A stretch of DNA of 64,000 nt, taken from contig JBKPPF010000023.1 of assembly GCA_046733475.1 (NCBI GenBank), forward strand, positions 1 through 64,000. The letters are read 5' to 3'. Numbering within the stretch: position 1 is the first letter of the stretch; each line of letters begins with the position of its first letter. Position numbers and translations under genes: made by a program. This DNA is from DATEOR01 sp046733475 (GTDB taxonomy: Bacteria; Actinomycetota; Thermoleophilia; Gaiellales; Gaiellaceae). Below are positions 50,262 through 58,289 of the stretch, one piece after another. The notes beneath the pieces are model-generated. The model made no database searches and had not been told where the DNA came from. It saw nothing but the letters and a program-made list of their open reading frames with translations.

Positions 50262-53009
50262 ATGAGCGCAGTTTCGAGCGAGTTTGGCGCGACTGAGCGC
50301 CGCAGCGGACCCGAGCCGCCCGAGGAATCGCTCTCGCGCCAGGCCAAGTTCTATCTCTTCGCAGTCGCCGCAATCGCCATCGCGGCCGCCCTCGTCCCGC
50401 TCTCCCACCTGAAGCCCGGATCGCACGCCTGGCCGACGTTCCTCGTTCTCGCCTCGTGCGCCGCGATTGCCCAGCTCTTCGTCGTGCGGACGCCTCGGGA
50501 CCAGTCGTACCACACGACGATTGTCTTCCTCATCCCGGCCGCCATGCTGCTCCCGCCGGAGCTCGTCGCTCTGATGGGCGTCGTCCAGCACATCCCTGAA
50601 TGGCTGAAGGTGCGCTACCCCTGGTACATCCAGGGCTTCAACATCGCCAACTACACGCTGAACGGGCTGGCGGCGTGGGGGGCGGTGCAGATAGTAGAGA
50701 GCTGGAACCTGAACCCCGACGTGACGTTCGCGCTCGCCGGGCTCGCAGCTTCCGTCGTCTTCGTCACGCTGAACCACGTCCTGCTCGCGACCATGCTCCA
50801 TTTCGCGCGCGGCCACACGCTCCGAGAGACCGGTCTCTTCTCCGCGGAGAGCCTCTCGACCGACTTCGTCCTCGCGGCTCTCGGCGTCGCCTTCGCAGCC
50901 ATCTGGACGTGGAACCCATGGCTCCTTCCGACCGCTGTTGCCCCGCTCCTCCTGATCCACCGCTCGCTGAGCGTTCCGGCCCTCCAGGAAGAGGCGCGGG
51001 TCGACCCGAAGACGGGCCTCTTCAATGCCCGCTACTTCGCCGCCGAGCTGCGCGAAGAGCTCGCACGCGCGGGGCGGATGGAACGGCCGATGTCGATCAT
51101 CATGGCCGACCTCGATCTCCTCAGAGACATCAACAACTCCTATGGCCACCTCGCAGGCGACGCCGTCCTCCAGGGGATCGCAGAGGTGTTCCGCAAGCAC
51201 TTGCGGCATTACGACATTCCCGCCAGGTTCGGTGGCGAGGAGTTCGCCATCGTCCTGCCCGAGACCCCTCCGGAGCAGGCGCTCGAGATCGCCGAGCGCA
51301 TCCGGCGGGCGGTTGCCGACCGCCGCTTCGAGGTGGAGACGTCGAACGATCCGATCCGCGCCACGATCTCCCTCGGCGTGGCGGGCTTCCCGAAGAACGG
51401 GACCGACCCGAACGAGCTCATCCACCAGGCCGACCTCGCCGTCTACCGCGCCAAGCTCCAGGGCCGAAACCGTGTCCAGGGCGCGAGCTCCGAGCCGCTG
51501 CTCCTCTCACCCACGGAGCGCCCGACCAGGCTCGCAGCCGTGCCGGAGGAGCGGGAGTACGCGTCGGTCGTCTCCCGCGCCATGCCCGAGCAGCGCGCGA
51601 GCGAGCGGCGCGAGCAGTCGCAGCCGCGCCCGCACACACCGGGACGCCCCCATTTCCTTGCACTCTCCCCCCCCGTGGCGGCGCTCGTCGCTCTCGTCTC
51701 GATCGCAGGGATCGGGGCCGGCGTTGCCGGAGCCCTCTTCGGGACGAACGACGACCTCATCGGCCTGATCGCGATCATCATCCTCGTCGGCGGAGGGCAG
51801 GCGCTCTCACTCGAGATGGAGGCGGGTTCGATCTCCGTCAGCGCTGTCGGTGCCCTCGCAGGCGCGGCGCTCTTCGGACCGCGAGCTGCCTTGCCGCTGG
51901 CCGTCGCCACCGTCGCGGTCGAGTGGAGCTCACGCCGCGACGCCTGGTACTACGTCTGCTTCAACATCGGCGCACTCAGCCTCGCCTCGCTCGCCGCGGC
52001 CGCCGTCTTCAGCATCGGCTCGAGCGATACCCCCACGGGGGAGCTCGTCATCGCCGCGGCCGGCTTGGTGGCCGGCGGCGCGTACTTCGTCGTGAACACG
52101 GGGCTTCTCTCTGGGGCGATGGCGCTCGAAGGGCACGACAAGTGGAGGAGCGTCTGGAACGAGCGCTTCTCGTGGCTCCTGCCGCACTATGTCGCCTTCG
52201 GCGCGGTCGGCGGAGCCATCGCCCTCGCATACTCGGCCATCGGCCTCTACGGCCTCGCGGTCTTCGTTCTCCCGCTCTTCCTCATGCGCAAGACGATGGC
52301 CGCTTACCTCGGGCACACCGAGAAGTCCACGAAGAAGCTCCGGAAGGCCGCAGAGACCATCCGGCAGCAGAACGTCTCGCTCGAGCAGGCCAACCGGCTC
52401 CTCAAGGAGCGCTCCACGGCGGCGATGGAGAGCCTTTCGGCCACCGTCGACGCGCGGGATGCCTATACCGCCGGCCATTCGCGCCGCGTCCAGCAGCTCG
52501 CACTCGCCATCGGACGAGAGCTGGGGCTTTCACAGGCCGAACTCGACCTTCTCGGGCACGCAGCGCTCTTCCACGACATCGGAAAGCTCGCCATCCCGGA
52601 CTCGATCCTCCTGAAGCCGGCGAGCCTCGCTCCGGACGAGTGGGCCCTGATGCGGCGCCACGCGGACGAGGGCGCGCGGATCATCGACCGGCTCGGTTTC
52701 CTGCAGGACGCCGTTCCGGCGATTCGCCACCACCACGAGCGCTTCGACGGCACCGGCTATCCGGACGGAATCGCCGGCGAGGAGATTCCCCTCGGGGCGC
52801 GAATCATCCACGTCGCCGACGCGCTCGACTCGATGCTCACGACCCGCATCTACCGCGCGGCGCGGCCGGCCGACGAGGCTCTCGAAGAGCTCCGGCGCGG
52901 GTCCGGCAATCAGTTCTGCCCACGCTGCGTCTCGGCGCTCGAACGCCTCCTCCAGACCGAGGAGTCCGGCGAGACGCGGCCGCCCTCGAGGCTCATCGCC
53001 ACCGCCTGA
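50262..53009 (+). CDS. Membrane GGDEF / HD-GYP cyclic-di-GMP signalling protein
   Basis: A 915-residue protein with an unusual order: membrane region one (about 25-235, several helices), a GGDEF domain (about 245-410), membrane region two (about 465-680), a short coiled coil, and an HD-GYP domain (about 715-895). The GGDEF site reads RFGGEEF (324-328) and is preceded by an RHYD I-site, so a feedback-inhibited diguanylate cyclase is predicted. The HD-GYP part has HSRRVQQLALAIGREL, HDIGK (His771-Asp772), HHERFDGTGYPDG and HVADALD, all metal and substrate motifs of c-di-GMP phosphodiesterases. GGGAGTGAG precedes the ATG. Confidence 0.9.
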   Translation: MSAVSSEFGATERRSGPEPPEESLSRQAKFYLFAVAAIAIAAALVPLSHLKPGSHAWPTFLVLASCAAIAQLFVVRTPRDQSYHTTIVFLIPAAMLLPPELVALMGVVQHIPEWLKVRYPWYIQGFNIANYTLNGLAAWGAVQIVESWNLNPDVTFALAGLAASVVFVTLNHVLLATMLHFARGHTLRETGLFSAESLSTDFVLAALGVAFAAIWTWNPWLLPTAVAPLLLIHRSLSVPALQEEARVDPKTGLFNARYFAAELREELARAGRMERPMSIIMADLDLLRDINNSYGHLAGDAVLQGIAEVFRKHLRHYDIPARFGGEEFAIVLPETPPEQALEIAERIRRAVADRRFEVETSNDPIRATISLGVAGFPKNGTDPNELIHQADLAVYRAKLQGRNRVQGASSEPLLLSPTERPTRLAAVPEEREYASVVSRAMPEQRASERREQSQPRPHTPGRPHFLALSPPVAALVALVSIAGIGAGVAGALFGTNDDLIGLIAIIILVGGGQALSLEMEAGSISVSAVGALAGAALFGPRAALPLAVATVAVEWSSRRDAWYYVCFNIGALSLASLAAAAVFSIGSSDTPTGELVIAAAGLVAGGAYFVVNTGLLSGAMALEGHDKWRSVWNERFSWLLPHYVAFGAVGGAIALAYSAIGLYGLAVFVLPLFLMRKTMAAYLGHTEKSTKKLRKAAETIRQQNVSLEQANRLLKERSTAAMESLSATVDARDAYTAGHSRRVQQLALAIGRELGLSQAELDLLGHAALFHDIGKLAIPDSILLKPASLAPDEWALMRRHADEGARIIDRLGFLQDAVPAIRHHHERFDGTGYPDGIAGEEIPLGARIIHVADALDSMLTTRIYRAARPADEALEELRRGSGNQFCPRCVSALERLLQTEESGETRPPSRLIATA

Positions 53010-53056
53010 GCCTCTTGCGGGCCGTCTAGCCTGCTCTATCCTTTGCAGCGACCGCC

Positions 53057-53740
53057 ATGGCCCGGTCGCAGCGCTATACCGACGACATGCTCCTGAACGA
53101 GCTCCGTGGCTGCGCAAAACGCCTCGGACGCTCGCCGACGATGCGCGAGTTTTGGCTCGACGCCCGGGCGAAGCCGCATCCGCAGACCGTCGTGGCTCGC
53201 TTCGGCAGCTGGAACGCGGCGAAGAGGCGCGCGGGGCTCGTCGCACGGCGCTTCGCAACTCGTGAGGAGCTTCTCCTGCAGCTCCGGGAGCTCGGCGCAG
53301 AGCTGGGGAGGACGCCGACCGGGGCCGATCTCGAGCGGAGGCGACACTCGATGCCGTCGAAGTCGCTCTACTGGCAGATGTTCGGCTCGTTCCGCTCCGC
53401 GCTCCGCGCGGCGGGCTTCGACGTCCCCAGGCCGGAGGAGCGCTCCGAGCGGGCGGTAGAGGAAGGGGTTCGCCTCGCGACGAGGCTCCACCGCCTGCCG
53501 ACCTTCGAGGACTGGGTACGGGAGCGGGATCGCAACCCGGGACTCCCGAGCGAATGGCAGGTGTACCGGCTCTTCGGCGGGCGCAGGGGGGCCTGGGCGG
53601 CTTTCCTCGCGAAAGTGGAGCGGGGGCTCGCTAGCGGGCAGCCGCGCGAGCCGCGGCCGGCGCGGCAAGCGAAGCCAGGAGCGCGAGGCAGGAGCGGTGC
53701 TCCTCGGGCGCGCGCACAGCGGGGAGGGGCTTCTCGCTGA
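53057..53740 (+). CDS. Homing-endonuclease-associated-repeat (HNR-like) protein, no nuclease domain seen
   Basis: A 227-residue basic protein built from about three helical repeats of roughly 55-60 residues, each with a pattern like LGRSPTMREF...FGSWNAAKRRAG (repeat 1), LGRTPTGADL...FGSFRSALRAAG (repeat 2) and HRLPTFEDW...FGGRRGAWAAF (repeat 3). These resemble the helical repeat found next to homing endonucleases and in actinobacterial DNA-binding proteins. No HNH, GIY-YIG or LAGLIDADG motif is visible. The basic Pro/Arg/Gly tail (about 200-227) lies within the 110-nt overlap with the convergent amidotransferase gene. A DNA-binding role is inferred. Confidence 0.7.
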   Translation: MARSQRYTDDMLLNELRGCAKRLGRSPTMREFWLDARAKPHPQTVVARFGSWNAAKRRAGLVARRFATREELLLQLRELGAELGRTPTGADLERRRHSMPSKSLYWQMFGSFRSALRAAGFDVPRPEERSERAVEEGVRLATRLHRLPTFEDWVRERDRNPGLPSEWQVYRLFGGRRGAWAAFLAKVERGLASGQPREPRPARQAKPGARGRSGAPRARAQRGGASR

Positions 53741-54443
53741 ACGCCATATCGGGCTGGAAGGACTCAATCCGGACGACGTGCCCGCCGCTCACGGAGAGAA
53801 GCGTGCCCTCGAAGACCTCGCGGCTGACGAGCGAGACGCTCGCATAGCTCTCGACCAGCTCGAGCGCGGCCTTCGTGGAGGCGAAGAAGAGCGCGTGGCG
53901 CCCCTCGCCGATCCAGAGCGGCCTGCCCATCCCGCGGGCGAGGTAGACGACGTCGGGCTCACGCTCGTCCATCCAGGCGCTCGCCATCGAGCCGTACAGC
54001 CTGTCGAGAGCCCGCGCGGAGCTCCGCTCGAGCTCCATGAGCGCGAAGATTGCCTCGGAGTCGACCGTCATCTGCGGCGCGGCGCGCTCGAAGCCGTGCT
54101 CGGCGAAGATCTCATCGTCGTTGCGAATGATTCCGTTGTGGATCCCGACGACCGACCCGTGACGGATCGGATGGTTGTTGGCCTCCAGACTGGGATGGCC
54201 CTTCGTGTAGTCGCGGACGTGGACCAGGGCCTGTCGCGCGTGTGCCGGCACCCGGATCGAGTCGAGGAGCCGGCTCGCGCCCGAGCGCTGCTTGTGGATC
54301 GCGAGCTCGACATCGGGCCCGCGGTAGCAGTAGCCGGCGGCGTCGGATCCCCGTTCGGAAATCGCGGCCATGAGGATCTGGGTAGCGAGGGTGGGGTCGA
54401 CCCGACTCGAGTCGCTGAGGCTATATCCGGCGATCCCACACAA
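53631..54443 (-). CDS. Class II glutamine amidotransferase (Ntn-hydrolase) domain protein
   Basis: A 270-residue stand-alone glutaminase domain of the GlmS/PurF type. After the TTG-encoded Met, Cys2 is the N-terminal nucleophile (CGIAGYSLS). SERGSDAAGYCYRG, the VHVRDYTKGHPSLEANNHPI segment and GSVVGIHNGIIRND are the glutamine-binding and oxyanion motifs. DSEAIFAL is also conserved. No isomerase or synthase domain is fused, so the ammonia acceptor is unknown; relatives annotated as glucosamine 6-phosphate synthase-like exist. It is divergent from the sigma factor gene. The Ala-rich tail overlaps the HNR-like gene. Confidence 0.82.
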   Translation of the reverse strand: MCGIAGYSLSDSSRVDPTLATQILMAAISERGSDAAGYCYRGPDVELAIHKQRSGASRLLDSIRVPAHARQALVHVRDYTKGHPSLEANNHPIRHGSVVGIHNGIIRNDDEIFAEHGFERAAPQMTVDSEAIFALMELERSSARALDRLYGSMASAWMDEREPDVVYLARGMGRPLWIGEGRHALFFASTKAALELVESYASVSLVSREVFEGTLLSVSGGHVVRIESFQPDMAFSEKPLPAVRAPEEHRSCLALLASLAAPAAARAAAR

Positions 54444-54534
54444 GACGAATGACCACTATAGCCATCGGCCCGGCCTACTCCGAGCACCATCCCTCTTATC
54501 GGTAACGCGCCTCAAGGCGCCATTGATTCAGGCC

Positions 54535-54540
54535 GATAGA
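54535..54540 (+). promoter_or_regulatory. Candidate -10 hexamer for the first sigma-70 gene
   Basis: GATAGA is followed by 6 nt and the GTG at 54547, the same spacing as at other putative leaderless genes here. An in-frame TTG at 54523 is a competing start. Confidence 0.35.
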
Positions 54541-54546
54541 CGGCTC

Positions 54547-55533
54547 GTGGGACAGCGCCCAGTTTCCAAGCTGCCGCGACCGGAGCCGGAGCCCGAAGCT
54601 CTCGAAACCGATGAGCCGAAGCTCGAGCTCGTCGCGGACCCGGCTGCGCTCGACGCTCCGGTCGACGACGACGAGCAGGAAGAGGCTCGCGAAAAGCTCG
54701 TTCCCGGGCCGACGCAGGATCCGCTCAAGCTCTACGTCCGCCAGATCGGCGACGGCCCGCTCCTGACCGCCCAGGAGGAGCGCGAGCTCGCCCGCCGCAA
54801 GGACGAGGGCGACGAGGAGGCCAAGAAGAAGCTGATCGAGTCGAACCTGCGCCTCGTCATGTCGATCACGCGGAACTACGTGAACTCGGGCGTCCCACTG
54901 CTCGACCTCATCCAGGAGGGCAACCTCGGCCTCATCAGGGCGGTGGAGAAGTTCGACTACAAGATGGGCTACAAGCTCTCGACATACGCAACGTGGTGGA
55001 TCCGCCAGGCGGTCACACGCGCGATCGCCGACCAGGGGCGAACGATTCGCCTGCCCGTCCACGTCGTCGACCAGGTTCGACGCGTCATGCGTGCCCGCCG
55101 CGTCCTCACCCAGAAGCTGAACCGCGACCCTCTCCCACACGAGATCGCCAAGGAGAGCGGCTTCGACGTCAAGCGCGTCAACGAGCTCCTCGACCTTGTC
55201 GAGGACCCTGTCAGCCTCGAGACGCCCGTCGGCGACGGCGACTCCATGTACGGTGACATGCTCGAGGACGTCAACGCCGAGCAGCCGGAGCTCGTCCTCG
55301 CCGAGCTTCTGCGCGGGGTCGAGCTCCAGATCGCCCTCAAGAAGCTCTCCGACCGCATGCGACACGTGCTCGAGCTCCGCTTCGGCCTCGTCGGCGAGAC
55401 GCCCAAGACCCTCGAGGAAGTCGGCACCGAGCTCGGCGTCACGCGCGAGCGCGTCCGCCAGCTCGAGTCCCGGGCGCTCCGCGAGCTCCAGGCCGCGGCG
55501 CCGGACCTTCGCTTCTACCTCCGCGCCGAGTAA
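54547..55533 (+). CDS. RNA polymerase sigma-70 factor (group 1/2, SigA-like)
   Basis: A 328-residue sigma factor. The N-terminus is acidic and Pro-rich, with no clear region 1.1. DPLKLYVRQIGDGPLLTAQEE is region 1.2; NLRLVMSITRNYVN and LLDLIQEGNLGLIRAVEKFDY are region 2.1-2.2; YKLSTYATWWIRQAVTRAI is region 2.3-2.4 for -10 melting and recognition. DPLPHEIAKESGF is region 3. The region 4.2 helix-turn-helix is GVTRERVRQLESRALREL. The full domain set places it in group 1 or 2. It lies 2 kb from a second such gene, in opposite orientation. Confidence 0.93.
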   Translation: MGQRPVSKLPRPEPEPEALETDEPKLELVADPAALDAPVDDDEQEEAREKLVPGPTQDPLKLYVRQIGDGPLLTAQEERELARRKDEGDEEAKKKLIESNLRLVMSITRNYVNSGVPLLDLIQEGNLGLIRAVEKFDYKMGYKLSTYATWWIRQAVTRAIADQGRTIRLPVHVVDQVRRVMRARRVLTQKLNRDPLPHEIAKESGFDVKRVNELLDLVEDPVSLETPVGDGDSMYGDMLEDVNAEQPELVLAELLRGVELQIALKKLSDRMRHVLELRFGLVGETPKTLEEVGTELGVTRERVRQLESRALRELQAAAPDLRFYLRAE

Positions 55534-55546
55534 GCGCGGCGGCGGG

Positions 55547-55552
55547 TAGCGT
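55547..55552 (+). promoter_or_regulatory. Candidate -10 hexamer for the CpsB-like gene
   Basis: TAGCGT, 13 bp after the sigma factor stop, is followed by 7 nt and the ATG at 55560, with no Shine-Dalgarno. Confidence 0.4.
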
Positions 55553-55559
55553 CCCGGAC

Positions 55560-56288
55560 ATGTTCTGGGACGTCCATTCCCACGTGGTCCCCTCGGGTGA
55601 CGACGGCGCCAAGAGCCTGGAGGAGGGGATCGCTCTTTGCCGGACGGCGAGCCAGCGGGGTACGAAGGTTCTCTTCGCCACGCCGCACGTCTGGCCGAGT
55701 CTGACGCTCACCGAAGACCGAGAGGAACGGGTGCGCGCGGCGCACGCCGAGCTCGCCGAGGCGGCATCGTCCCTCGGCCTCGACCTCCGGCTCGGCTTCG
55801 AGCTCACGCCGGCGCCCGCACTCCTCGACGACGACCTGGGGCGGTATCGGCTCGGCGACCTCCCCGCGGTCCTGATGGAACTGCCGTTCCACGGCGCCCT
55901 GCGGCTCGCTGAGGCCCTCGGGGAGCGGATCCAGAGTTCCGGACTGGTGCCGGTGATCGCGCATCCTGAGCGCTCTGAGGCCGTTGTCGGGGATCCCGGC
56001 CTCGCCGCGGGTCTCCGGGAGCGCGGGTGGCTCCTGCAGATGAACGCGACGAGCGTCCTCGGCTACCACGGGGCGGCCATCGAACTGACGGCGTGGGGTC
56101 TCCTCGAGGAGGGTGTCGTCGACCTCTTCGGCTCCGACGGACACCGGACGGCACGGCCCGCAATACTCGACGACGCCTACCGGCTCGTGCAGGCGCGAAT
56201 GGGGGAGGCGGCCCGAACGCTCTTCGATGGGAGCGCGCTCGCCGGGCTAGCGGGTCGCGACGGCGTCGATCTCGCGCAGGGACGCTAG
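55560..56288 (+). CDS. CpsB/CapC-type PHP-domain tyrosine-protein phosphatase
   Basis: A 242-residue PHP metallophosphatase. Metal-binding motifs are DVHSHVVPSGDDGAKS at the N-terminus, GTKVLFATPHV, VPVIAHPERS and LFGSDGHR. The family dephosphorylates bacterial tyrosine kinases that control capsule export (CpsB, YwqE); no capsule or kinase gene lies here, so a different phosphoprotein substrate is possible. The ATG follows the sigma factor stop by 26 nt. Its 3' end overlaps the convergent second sigma gene by 42 nt. Confidence 0.88.
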   Translation: MFWDVHSHVVPSGDDGAKSLEEGIALCRTASQRGTKVLFATPHVWPSLTLTEDREERVRAAHAELAEAASSLGLDLRLGFELTPAPALLDDDLGRYRLGDLPAVLMELPFHGALRLAEALGERIQSSGLVPVIAHPERSEAVVGDPGLAAGLRERGWLLQMNATSVLGYHGAAIELTAWGLLEEGVVDLFGSDGHRTARPAILDDAYRLVQARMGEAARTLFDGSALAGLAGRDGVDLAQGR

Positions 56289-57308
56289 CCGCGAGAGCGA
56301 CTCGATCTCGATCTGCCGCACGCGCTCGCGCGTGATGCCGAGCCGGCGGCCGATGTGCTCCAGGGTGTGCGGCTCCTCGCCGCCGAGGCCGTAGCGGAGC
56401 TCGAGGACGCGTCGGTCGCGCTCGGGCAGCGAGTCGAGAGCGCGGTCGAGCGCTTCCTTCTGCAGGCGTCGCTCGGTCTCTTCCTCGGGAAGCGGGTCCT
56501 CGCCGGCAACGAGGTCGCCGAAGACTGCGTCCTCCTGCTCGCCGATCGGCTGGTCGAGGCTCGTCGACGCGCGGGCGGCGGCCCGGACCTCGATCGCCTG
56601 CTGGAGCGGCAGGCCGGCTTCGTGCGCGATCTCCTCGAGCGTCGGCTCGCGAGCGAGCTGCGTCCAGAGGTGGCGCTCGGCCCGGTGCATCTTCTGCATG
56701 CGCTCGACGACGTGGACAGGGACGCGGATCGTGCGCGCCTTGTCGGCGATCGCGCGGGCAACGGCCTGGCGGATCCACCAGGTCGCGTATGTCGAAAACT
56801 TGAGGCCGCGCTGCCACTCGAACTTCTCGACGGCGCGGATGAGGCCGAACATCCCTTCCTGGATGAGGTCGAGGAAGGGGAGACCCTGGTTGCGGTAGTT
56901 CTTCGCGATCGAAACGACCAGGCGCAGGTTGCACTCGATCATCCGCCGCTTCGCCTCCATGTCGCCGCGCTCGATGCGCTTGGAGAGCTCGACCTCGTCG
57001 GCGGCGGTCAGAAGCGGATGGCGCCCGATCTCCCGCAGGAAGAGCTGGAGGGCGTCGGTCGTCGTCTCCAGGACCTCGGAGGCCCGGGGCGGAGCGGTCG
57101 GCTCACGGGGCGGCTCCTTGACCACCTCGACGACCTCGATGTTGCGCTCCTCGAGCTCGCGGTGCACCAGCTCGACGTCCGAAGCCTCCATCTCGAGAGT
57201 GTCGAGCACCTCCGAGATATCGGTCGATTCAAGGAAGCCGGCAGCTTCGCCGCGCTCCAGAAGGTGCTGGACCTCCTCGTTGTGAAGAGCGTTGGTTTCG
57301 TCGGCCAT
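56247..57308 (-). CDS. RNA polymerase sigma-70 factor RpoD/SigA-like with region 1.1
   Basis: A 353-residue sigma factor. Residues 8-62 (EEVQHLLERGEAAGFLEST, EVLDTLEMEASDVELVHREL) are a region 1.1-like helical domain typical of housekeeping sigma. Regions 1.2-2.4 follow (DALQLFLREIGRHPLLTAADE, IQEGMFGLIRAVEKFEWQRG, FSTYATWWIRQAVARAI), then region 3 and region 4.2 (GITRERVRQIEIESLSRL). Region 1.1 makes it the better candidate for the primary sigma. ATG at 57308 (minus). A palindrome and half-palindrome lie just upstream. Confidence 0.93.
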   Translation of the reverse strand: MADETNALHNEEVQHLLERGEAAGFLESTDISEVLDTLEMEASDVELVHRELEERNIEVVEVVKEPPREPTAPPRASEVLETTTDALQLFLREIGRHPLLTAADEVELSKRIERGDMEAKRRMIECNLRLVVSIAKNYRNQGLPFLDLIQEGMFGLIRAVEKFEWQRGLKFSTYATWWIRQAVARAIADKARTIRVPVHVVERMQKMHRAERHLWTQLAREPTLEEIAHEAGLPLQQAIEVRAAARASTSLDQPIGEQEDAVFGDLVAGEDPLPEEETERRLQKEALDRALDSLPERDRRVLELRYGLGGEEPHTLEHIGRRLGITRERVRQIEIESLSRLASLREIDAVATR

Positions 57309-57317
57309 TCAGTCGAA

Positions 57318-57355
57318 TGCGTCCGGACCTCGACCGTCAGCCGCGTCCGGACGCG
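57318..57355. promoter_or_regulatory. Palindrome and repeated half-site upstream of the RpoD-like gene
   Basis: CGCGTCCGGACGCG (57342-57355) is a perfect 14-bp palindrome, and GCGTCCGGAC recurs at 57319-57328 in the same 5' region. The pair lies 11-47 bp upstream of the minus-strand ATG. It may be an operator or a leader hairpin. Confidence 0.4.
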
Positions 57356-57503
57356 CTGCCGCCTAACCCTACCAACCTCTATTCGAAAGTAAACATTCGG
57401 CGAAGGTACCGCCTTGGTGGTAATCCGCAAAATCCGCCCTATTGTGCGACCGAAGCGCGCCTTTCGCGGCGAAATCGAGGGGAGCCGGGGATCACTCTCG
57501 CAG
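57356..57503. other. Upstream region of the RpoD-like gene
   Basis: About 150 bp without a convincing gene. Lower-GC patches (57384-57405, around ATTCGAAAGTAAACATTC) could hold the minus-strand promoter of the sigma gene. Nothing else was recognised. Confidence 0.3.
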
Positions 57504-57662
57504 ATGAAAGCGCAACCTGGACGAGGGCGGGCGCGCTCGGCTTCGCCGCGCTCGCGTGGAGCACGCGCCGAGGACGACGCGAATGTCTTCCGCGAGCGCG
57601 CCGAGGCAGCCCTCGAGCGGGCGAAGCAGGCCGCAGCCGACCGTCTAACGGCCGCGCAGTAG
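57504..57662 (+). CDS. Doubtful small basic/helical protein
   Basis: A possible 52-residue protein: Arg/Ser/Gly-rich first half, then a charged helix (FRERAEAALERAKQAAADRL). No Shine-Dalgarno is seen and the end overlaps the convergent response regulator by 18 nt. The helix looks protein-like but the evidence for expression is weak. Confidence 0.3.
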   Translation: MKAQPGRGRARSASPRSRGARAEDDANVFRERAEAALERAKQAAADRLTAAQ

Positions 57663-58289
57663 TTCGACGGCCGCTTCGCGCGTAGGCACGCGGAGCTTCT
57701 TCAGGATCGAGGAGACGTGCGTTCGCACGGTCACCTCGGCGATGAAGAGCCTCGAGGCAATCTCCGCAGTCGAGAGACCCTCGCTCAGGAGGTCGAGGAT
57801 CTCCCACTCTCGCTGGCGGAGCTGGACCCCCGGGCGCTCCGCGAGCAGAAGCTTACGCCGGCGGCCCCGGTCCCTGAACTCCTCGATCAGCTTGGTGACG
57901 AGGGCGCGGGGGAGGGGCGCCTCCCCGGCAAGCACGCCCCGGAGGTCGGAGGGGAGCTGCCGTCGGTCGATGTCCTTGAGGAGATAGCCCGCGGCCCCGG
58001 CCCGTAGCGCGTCGAAGAGGTCGGCGTCGTCTCGGGAGACGGTGAGCATGACGATCGCGGTCTCCGGCAGCCGCTCGGAGATGGCTCCCGCCGCGGCGAT
58101 CCCGCCGCCCGGCATGTTGATGTCGAGCAGGCAGACGGCCGGCCGCTCCTCGAGCGCCAGCTCCACTGCAGCATCCGCACTCGCCGCCTCGCCGCAGACC
58201 TCGAAGCCGTCCTCCTCGAGAACCGCGCGAATCCCGGCCCGCGTCGGAGCATGGTCGTCGGCGATGACGATGCGGAGCCGATCGCTCAC
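57645..58289 (-). CDS. NarL/LuxR-family response regulator
   Basis: A 214-residue regulator. The receiver domain has IVIADDHAPTRAGIR (Asp11, Asp12), the phosphoacceptor Asp56 in VCLLDINMPG, and a C-terminal Lys in GYLLKDIDRRQ. A linker leads to a LuxR-type HTH (LRQREWEILDLLSEGLSTAE and SRLFIAEVTVRTHVSSILKKL). The GTG overlaps the histidine kinase stop by 4 nt, so the two are one transcript. Target genes are unknown. Confidence 0.93.
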   Translation of the reverse strand: MSDRLRIVIADDHAPTRAGIRAVLEEDGFEVCGEAASADAAVELALEERPAVCLLDINMPGGGIAAAGAISERLPETAIVMLTVSRDDADLFDALRAGAAGYLLKDIDRRQLPSDLRGVLAGEAPLPRALVTKLIEEFRDRGRRRKLLLAERPGVQLRQREWEILDLLSEGLSTAEIASRLFIAEVTVRTHVSSILKKLRVPTREAAVELLRGR

